64,000 bases of DNA, taken from the NCBI GenBank assembly GCA_963725065.1, contig CAVRXD010000043.1, forward strand, positions 52,736 to 116,735. The letters run 5' to 3'. Source of the stretch: VAZQ01 sp963725065. Its GTDB lineage: Bacteria > Pseudomonadota > Alphaproteobacteria > Rhizobiales > Xanthobacteraceae. The notes beneath the pieces are model-generated. The model did not search any database and was not told where the DNA came from. It saw nothing but the letters and a program-made list of their open reading frames with translations. This document shows positions 59,590 to 64,000 of this stretch, in pieces. A program made the position numbers and the translations under genes. Within the stretch, counting starts at the first letter, position 1, and each line of letters opens with the position of its first letter.

Positions 59590-60228
59590 ATGAGGCTCTA
59601 CCTGTTCGAACACTGCTCACTCTGCTTTCGGGTTCGGATGGCCGCCGCACTCAAGCGGATGCACCTGCAGGAGACGGTCGTTCTGGAAGATGATTCCGAA
59701 ACCATGACATCTCTTGTCGGCAAGCGCGCGGTCCCGATTCTGATTACGGACGATGGCCAGCCCATGCTCGAGAGCATGGACATGGTCAGATACATTGACC
59801 GTCTCGGCGATGCTGTTCTGACCGGCGCAGAACGTCCAGAGATTGCTGCCTGGGCCGAGCGGGTGCCGCCCAAGACGGCGTTGCTCACATGGCCCCGCTA
59901 TCCCCTGCTCGGGCTACCGGAATTCGCAACGATCGCGGCGCTCGACCACTACAATCTGCGCAAGCGCAAAGCCATTGGTGACTTCGTTGAACTGCGCGCC
60001 AACACGCGTCGCTACATCGACGATCTTCTCCCCGACCTTGAAGAGCTGGATCGATTGATCGAGAGCCCGCGAGCAGTAAGCGGTGCGCTCTCGACGGATG
60101 ACATTCGTGTATTACCGTTGCTGCGTTCGATGGCAACCGTCAAAGGGCTGCCGCTTCCGCGCAAAGTACGTGAGTACTTTGAAACAATGATGCATCGGAT
60201 CGGATATCAGCCCTTGCCCGCGGTCTGA
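59590..60228 (+). CDS. grxB: Glutaredoxin 2 (GrxB family, GST fold)
   Basis: A 212-residue glutaredoxin-2-like protein. MRLYLFEHCSLCFRVRMAAA carries the redox motif CSLC in place of CPYC; KRAVPILITDDGQPMLESMD is the cis-Pro glutathione-binding segment, and a helical GST-like domain follows. In Escherichia coli Grx2 is an efficient electron donor to arsenate reductase, so its place between arsI and arsC makes sense. It could reduce the arsenate reductase or ArsR/ArsI thiols. Confidence 0.85.
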   Translation: MRLYLFEHCSLCFRVRMAAALKRMHLQETVVLEDDSETMTSLVGKRAVPILITDDGQPMLESMDMVRYIDRLGDAVLTGAERPEIAAWAERVPPKTALLTWPRYPLLGLPEFATIAALDHYNLRKRKAIGDFVELRANTRRYIDDLLPDLEELDRLIESPRAVSGALSTDDIRVLPLLRSMATVKGLPLPRKVREYFETMMHRIGYQPLPAV

Positions 60229-60266
60229 AGCGCCAGGTGGCGTCCACAGCAAGGAGCGAAAGTGCC

Positions 60267-60791
60267 ATGGACCGTCCTTTCAACGTTCTGTTCCTCTGCA
60301 CCGGCAACTCCGCCCGCTCGATCCTAGCCGAAGCGATCTTGGGCAAGCTCGGGGCCTCCAGATTTCACGCCTACAGTGCGGGAAGCCAACCCAAGGGTCA
60401 GGTCAATCGACACACGCTGCAACTCTTGGAGAGTTTGGGCTACGACACGTCAAGCTTTCGCTCGAAATCATGGAGCGAGTTCGCAAGGCCCCAGGCTCCG
60501 ATCCTCGATTTCGTTTTTACCGTCTGCGACAACGCGGCGGGCGAAAGCTGTCCCGTGTGGCCGGGGCAGCCGATGACGGCCCATTGGGGAGTTCCCGATC
60601 CGGCCGAAGCAAAGGGCACCCCAGCCGAAATCGCCCTGGCGTTCAAGGATGCCTACCGGATGCTGCATCAGCGCATCAGCGTTTTCACAGCACTGCCGAT
60701 CCGGAGCCTGGATCAGCTCAGCCTGCAACAACGGCTCAAGGCCATCGGCCGTATGGATGATGCGGCTGCGAAGGCGAAAGAGCCGAGTTGA
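60267..60791 (+). CDS. arsC: Arsenate reductase, low-molecular-weight phosphatase type
   Basis: A 174-residue enzyme that reduces arsenate to arsenite. FNVLFLCTGNSARSILAEAI has the phosphatase loop with Cys11; YSAGSQPKGQVNRHTLQLLE and VFTVCDNAAGESCPVWPG hold the further Cys used in disulfide relay, and WGVPDPAEAKG the DP acid. ATG 60267 with AAGGAGCG upstream is preferred over a codon ten residues earlier. The stop overlaps the aquaporin start by one base. Confidence 0.9.
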   Translation: MDRPFNVLFLCTGNSARSILAEAILGKLGASRFHAYSAGSQPKGQVNRHTLQLLESLGYDTSSFRSKSWSEFARPQAPILDFVFTVCDNAAGESCPVWPGQPMTAHWGVPDPAEAKGTPAEIALAFKDAYRMLHQRISVFTALPIRSLDQLSLQQRLKAIGRMDDAAAKAKEPS

Positions 60792-61459
60792 TGCCTTCGC
60801 TGCCGCAACGTGCGTTCTGCGAATGGTTGGGAACGGCCTTTCTCCTGGCCGCCGTCGTGGGCTCCGGGATCATGGCGCAAAAGCTCGCGGGCGGTAACGG
60901 TGCGCTTGCGCTCCTGTGCAACACGCTTCCGACCGGCGCTATTCTCGTCGTCCTCATCTTGGTGTTTGGCCCGCTCTCCGGCGCCCATTTCAACCCGGCC
61001 GTGACCCTTGCCTTCGCCCTGCGTGCCGGTCTGCCGTGGTCGACGGCAGCGGTTTACATCGTCGCGCAACTGCTAGGCGGCATCATCGGCGTTTGGATGG
61101 CGCATCTGATGTTCGAACTGCCAGTGTCGCAGTTCTCGATCACGGTGCGCACGGGTCCGGGACAGTGGTTGGCGGAAGCGGTGGCAACCTTCGGCCTGCT
61201 GCTGACGGTCTTCGGATGCGTCTGGCGGCGACCTGACTCAGTGGCGTACGCGGTGGGCCTCTACATCACAGCGGCCTATTGGTTCACGGCGTCAACGTCC
61301 TTCGCCAACCCGGCAGTCACCGTTGCCCGGTCGCTTTCCGACACCTTTGCGGGGATAGCACCCGCCGGAGTGCCGGCCTTCATCGTTGCCCAACTTGCAG
61401 GAACGCTCGCGGCGGTGGTGCTCAGTCATTGGCTTTGGCGCGAGCCAATGACCGCCTAG
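60791..61459 (+). CDS. aqpS: Aquaglyceroporin-type arsenite channel
   Basis: A 222-residue MIP-family channel with six membrane helices and two NPA boxes (AHFNPAVT and SFANPAVT). In Sinorhizobium meliloti the aqpS gene of the ars operon lets arsenite, made inside by ArsC, run out down its gradient; the same arrangement here suggests the same job and explains the lack of ArsB or Acr3. It starts inside the arsC stop (TGATG). Its TAG stop forms the first CTAG of the twin-hairpin element. Confidence 0.88.
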   Translation: MPSLPQRAFCEWLGTAFLLAAVVGSGIMAQKLAGGNGALALLCNTLPTGAILVVLILVFGPLSGAHFNPAVTLAFALRAGLPWSTAAVYIVAQLLGGIIGVWMAHLMFELPVSQFSITVRTGPGQWLAEAVATFGLLLTVFGCVWRRPDSVAYAVGLYITAAYWFTASTSFANPAVTVARSLSDTFAGIAPAGVPAFIVAQLAGTLAAVVLSHWLWREPMTA

Positions 61460-61621
61460 TGCGGTGGATTTGAAGTTCCTATCATTATAGCCGCGCGTTG
61501 GTGTAGGAACTTCAAATCCAAAAACCGCACTAGAATCATAGATTGCTAGTGTCCCTTTGATTCCGAAGTTCGCAAACGAGTGTGCCGCGCAATGGTGCGA
61601 ACTTCGGAATCGGGACACTAG
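61456..61621. repeat. Twin-hairpin CTAG element, copy 2 (166 bp)
   Basis: Same architecture as copy 1 at 34095. Hairpin 1 (61456-61533) has CTAGTGCGGT/ACCGCACTAG, a GG/CC step, an AAAA bulge on the 3' arm and core GAAGTTCC/GGAACTTC. A 12-nt linker (AATCATAGATTG) follows. Hairpin 2 (61546-61621) has CTAGTGTCCC/GGGACACTAG, a TTT bulge on the 5' arm and core CCGAAGTTCG/CGAACTTCGG. It begins at the aqpS stop codon and ends 25 bp from the stop of the convergent peptidase gene. Confidence 0.85.
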
Positions 61622-61645
61622 GCGCGACATCATGCCCAGCAGAAC

Positions 61646-63880
61646 TCACACTGCCGCGCCTGCGACCTTGATCGCGAAGGCGTAGGCGAGCGCCACCTCC
61701 TTGAGACGGTCGAAGCGCCCCGCGGCGCCGGCGTGGCCGGCGTCGAGGTCGGTGCGAAAGGCAATCAGGTTGTCGTCCGTGCGCAAACGCCGCAGCCGCG
61801 CGATCCATTTCGCCGGCTCCCAGTAGAGCACGCGCGGATCGGTCAGGCCCGCCAGCGCGAGGATCGCCGGATAGTTCTGCGCGCGCACGTTCTCATAGGG
61901 CGAGTAGGCCAGGATTGTTCGAAATGCCGTCGCGTCGTGGATCGGATCGCCCCATTCCGGCCATTCCGGCGGCGTGAGCGGCAGCGTCTCGTCGAGCATG
62001 GTGTTGAGCACGTCGACAAAAGGCACTCCGGCGATCAGCCCGGCGTAAAGGTCCGGCCGCATATTGGCGACCGTGCCGATCAAGTTCCCGCCCGCGGAAC
62101 GGCCCTCGGCGACGATCATCCCCGGCGCGCACCAGCCGTTCTTGCTGAGATATTCGCTCGCCGCGATGAAATCGGTAAACGTGTTCATCTTCTTGGCGAG
62201 CTTGCCTTCGCGATACCAGCGCCAACCCTTCTCGCTGCCGCCTCGCACATGCGCGATGGCGTAGACGAAACCGCGGTCGACCAGCGACAACCGGCTGCTG
62301 CTGAACGAGGCGGGGATCGACATGCCGTAGGCGCCGTAGCCATAGAGCAGGCAGGGCGCGGTGCCGTCGAGGCGAACATCCTTGCGATAAAGCAGCGAAA
62401 TCGGAATCGTTTCGCCGTCGGGGGCGGGCGCGAACAGCCGTCGCGTGACGTAGTCGGCGCTGTTGTGGCCGCTGGGGATGTCCTGCCGCTTGCGCAGAAC
62501 ACGTTGGCGCGACGCGAGGTCATAGTCCCAGATTTCTTCCGGCGTCGTCATCGACGAATAGGTGAAGCGCAGGAGGTTGCTCGCGAACTCGTAGCCGCCG
62601 TCGATGCCGAGCGAATAGGCTTCCTCGGCGAATGCGATCACGTGCTCCTCGCCGCTCGCAAGGCGCCGAACCACGATGCGCGGCAGACCGTCCTCGCGCT
62701 CGAGACGTATCAGCCAGTCCTCGAGCACCAGGAACATCAGGATATAGACGCCCGGCCGATGCGGAACGAGATCGCGCCAATGGGCCCGACCGGGCGTGGC
62801 GAGCGGCGACCAGACGATCTTGAAATCCTCGGCGTCATCGGCATTGGTGCGAGTGATCAGGGCCGGGCCGCCGTTGAAGTCGGGATGGTACTCCACCTGG
62901 TACTGGACGCCGGATTGGCGCGCGGCAATCAGCGTCGGCTCGGCCGCCGGTGCGGCAAGATCAATGAGCCACGCTTCCGATGTCTCATGATCGTGGGCCG
63001 AAATATCGCCGAAGCGTCCCGACAAATGGCGGTCGACTGAAACGAAAAAACCCGGATCGGCCTCGGTGAACACGCATACATCCGCGGCCACCGGCGTACC
63101 CAAGACATGGCGAAAGACGCCGGCGGGTCTGTGGCTCTCGTCGAGCCGCACATAGTAGAAGGCCGAGGCGTCCTGCGTCCAAACCACTGCGCCGGATACG
63201 TCGGGCACGACGTCGGCGAGGTCGGCGCCGGTGTCGATGTCGCGCACCCGCGCGGTGTAGAGCTCGGAGCCGGCGTCGTCGGCGAGCCACGCGAGCAGAC
63301 GATGATCGGATGAATGCTCCGTGTCGCCGAGGCGGAAGAAGGCCTTGCCGCGCGCGAGCGCGTCGCCGTCAAGCAGGAGCTGCTCCTGCGACTCTAAGCT
63401 TCCTGTTTGCGCGTGATCTTTTCCGAAAACCGGTCCCCACTTTTCGGGATCACGCGCTGAATCCGCCGTCGGCGCGGAAGGAATGTCCGCGGAATCGCGC
63501 GGCTGTCGGCACAGCAGGGGATGCTGCCCCCCCTGCCGATAGCGCGCGTAATAGGCGTAGGGACCATCGGGCTTGGGCACGGAGGAATCATCCTCCTTGA
63601 TGCGGCCTTTCATTTCGGCAAACAGCGTGTCCTGCAGGCTCTTGGTGTCGGCGAGCGCGCGTTCGCAATAGTCGTTCTCGGCTTGCAGATAGGCGCGGAT
63701 CGCCGGATCAAGCTGAAACGGATCGCGCATCACTTCGCGCCAGTTCTCCGCCTTGAGCCAGGCATACTCGTCGACAAGGCGGACGTCGTGGAGCGTGCGC
63801 TCCAGCGGACGTTGCTCCGCCCGCGGCTCGGCCGGCAGGCTCGCGGTCACTGGGGATGAAGTATGCGGGGGCATTCTCAC
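61646..63880 (-). CDS. ptrB: Oligopeptidase B (S9A prolyl oligopeptidase family)
   Basis: A 744-residue serine peptidase cutting small peptides after Arg or Lys; cytoplasmic. The N-terminal beta-propeller is followed by the alpha/beta hydrolase domain: AYGMSIPASFSSSRLSLVDR, HVRGGSEKGWRWYREGK, nucleophile in VAEGRSAGGNLIG, Asp in LALAGLTDPRVLYWEP, His in DAGHAGAAGRFDRL. The start is GTG 63880 or ATG 63874. Residues 142-160 (ARDPEKWGPVFGKDHAQTG) are encoded by a palindromic repeat inserted in frame into the propeller. The catalytic parts are intact. Confidence 0.9.
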   Translation of the reverse strand: MRMPPHTSSPVTASLPAEPRAEQRPLERTLHDVRLVDEYAWLKAENWREVMRDPFQLDPAIRAYLQAENDYCERALADTKSLQDTLFAEMKGRIKEDDSSVPKPDGPYAYYARYRQGGQHPLLCRQPRDSADIPSAPTADSARDPEKWGPVFGKDHAQTGSLESQEQLLLDGDALARGKAFFRLGDTEHSSDHRLLAWLADDAGSELYTARVRDIDTGADLADVVPDVSGAVVWTQDASAFYYVRLDESHRPAGVFRHVLGTPVAADVCVFTEADPGFFVSVDRHLSGRFGDISAHDHETSEAWLIDLAAPAAEPTLIAARQSGVQYQVEYHPDFNGGPALITRTNADDAEDFKIVWSPLATPGRAHWRDLVPHRPGVYILMFLVLEDWLIRLEREDGLPRIVVRRLASGEEHVIAFAEEAYSLGIDGGYEFASNLLRFTYSSMTTPEEIWDYDLASRQRVLRKRQDIPSGHNSADYVTRRLFAPAPDGETIPISLLYRKDVRLDGTAPCLLYGYGAYGMSIPASFSSSRLSLVDRGFVYAIAHVRGGSEKGWRWYREGKLAKKMNTFTDFIAASEYLSKNGWCAPGMIVAEGRSAGGNLIGTVANMRPDLYAGLIAGVPFVDVLNTMLDETLPLTPPEWPEWGDPIHDATAFRTILAYSPYENVRAQNYPAILALAGLTDPRVLYWEPAKWIARLRRLRTDDNLIAFRTDLDAGHAGAAGRFDRLKEVALAYAFAIKVAGAAV
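63411..63455. repeat. Palindromic repeat inserted inside ptrB
   Basis: GCGTGATC (63411-63418) pairs with GATCACGC (63448-63455), and CCGAAAA (63423-63429) with TTTTCGG (63441-63447). This is the GATCCCGAAAAGTGGG-type repeat that is very common between genes in Rhizobiales. Here it lies within a coding frame without breaking it. Confidence 0.75.
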
Positions 63881-63987
63881 AAAATCACCTCGACCTCAAT
63901 CTGGGGATCGGAACCTGCCTCAATAGGCGCTCCCACCAGCAACATCGTCATCGCATGAGTCAAGTCGCTGCTAACATCACGGGCCGA
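63877..63987 (-). CDS. Possible 3' end of an upstream gene (RidA-like C-terminus)
   Basis: An open minus-strand frame ends THAMTMLLVGAPIEAGSDPQ then IEVEVIL before TGA at 63877. The pattern loosely resembles the last strand pair of RidA/YjgF proteins. Its stop overlaps the GTG of ptrB (GTGA), the usual sign of translational coupling, which supports a real gene. A stop at 63988 interrupts the frame, so either the gene is frameshifted or this is only a short frame. The window edge prevents a decision. Confidence 0.25.
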   Translation of the reverse strand, partial: SARDVSSDLTHAMTMLLVGAPIEAGSDPQIEVEVIL

Positions 63988-64000
63988 TCACAACGGCCTT

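Overview
This window looks like a chromosomal segment of a soil or rhizosphere alphaproteobacterium of the Hyphomicrobiales (Bradyrhizobium/Xanthobacteraceae-like). The evidence is the high GC content, four different ABC uptake systems beside catabolic genes, CaiB and LLM-type enzymes, an arsR-arsI-grxB-arsC-aqpS cluster, and dispersed palindromic repeats of the kind common in that order. No tRNA, rRNA, CRISPR array, transposase or replication origin was seen.

Layout. 1-7.3 kb: a biuret-to-ammonia module. Allophanate hydrolase (cut by the window edge) is divergent from a BMP-family ABC importer with biuret hydrolase embedded in the importer operon. The intergenic region carries two divergent sigma-54-type promoters flanking one NtrC-like palindrome. 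7.4-19.3 kb: a mostly minus-strand catabolic cluster of unknown substrate (FAD oxidoreductase, TIM-barrel isomerase, DUF993 and DHDPS-type aldolases, Gfo/Idh/MocA dehydrogenase, NitT/TauT-type transporter, epimerase) around a TetR regulator. A shared palindrome, GTAAC-N6-GTTAC, lies upstream of three transcription units. 19.7-36.3 kb: a plus-strand catabolic region with aldehyde dehydrogenase, a Liv-type ABC importer, two LLM flavin monooxygenases, a CoA-transferase, a MetE-like protein, an ACMSD-like amidohydrolase, two alpha/beta hydrolases and a LigB-like extradiol dioxygenase. This suggests aromatic or heterocyclic compound breakdown.

36.4-55.8 kb: a peroxiredoxin-like/2OG-Fe oxygenase fusion, an OmpA-barrel/OprB fusion porin, a heavy-metal-type RND pump with adaptor and TolC, a thioesterase, a very large iron-sulfur/FAD oxidoreductase with several frameshifts, an MFS carrier, a GAF-AraC regulator (frameshifted), a truncated receiver domain and small proteins. 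56-61.5 kb: two MFS carriers and an arsenic detoxification operon with paired ArsR-type operators. 61.6-63.9 kb: oligopeptidase B carrying an in-frame palindromic repeat.

Two features stand out as possibly undescribed. (1) A 166-bp twin-hairpin element occurs twice (34095-34260 and 61456-61621). It has CTAG at every hairpin boundary, many compensatory base changes between copies, and its first CTAG supplies the stop codon of the upstream gene both times. (2) A tight minus-strand promoter-terminator pair near 51.0 kb would make an RNA of only about 50 nt. Five genes carry single-base frameshifts, mostly in GC-rich runs. These could be real decay, but several look like assembly errors.
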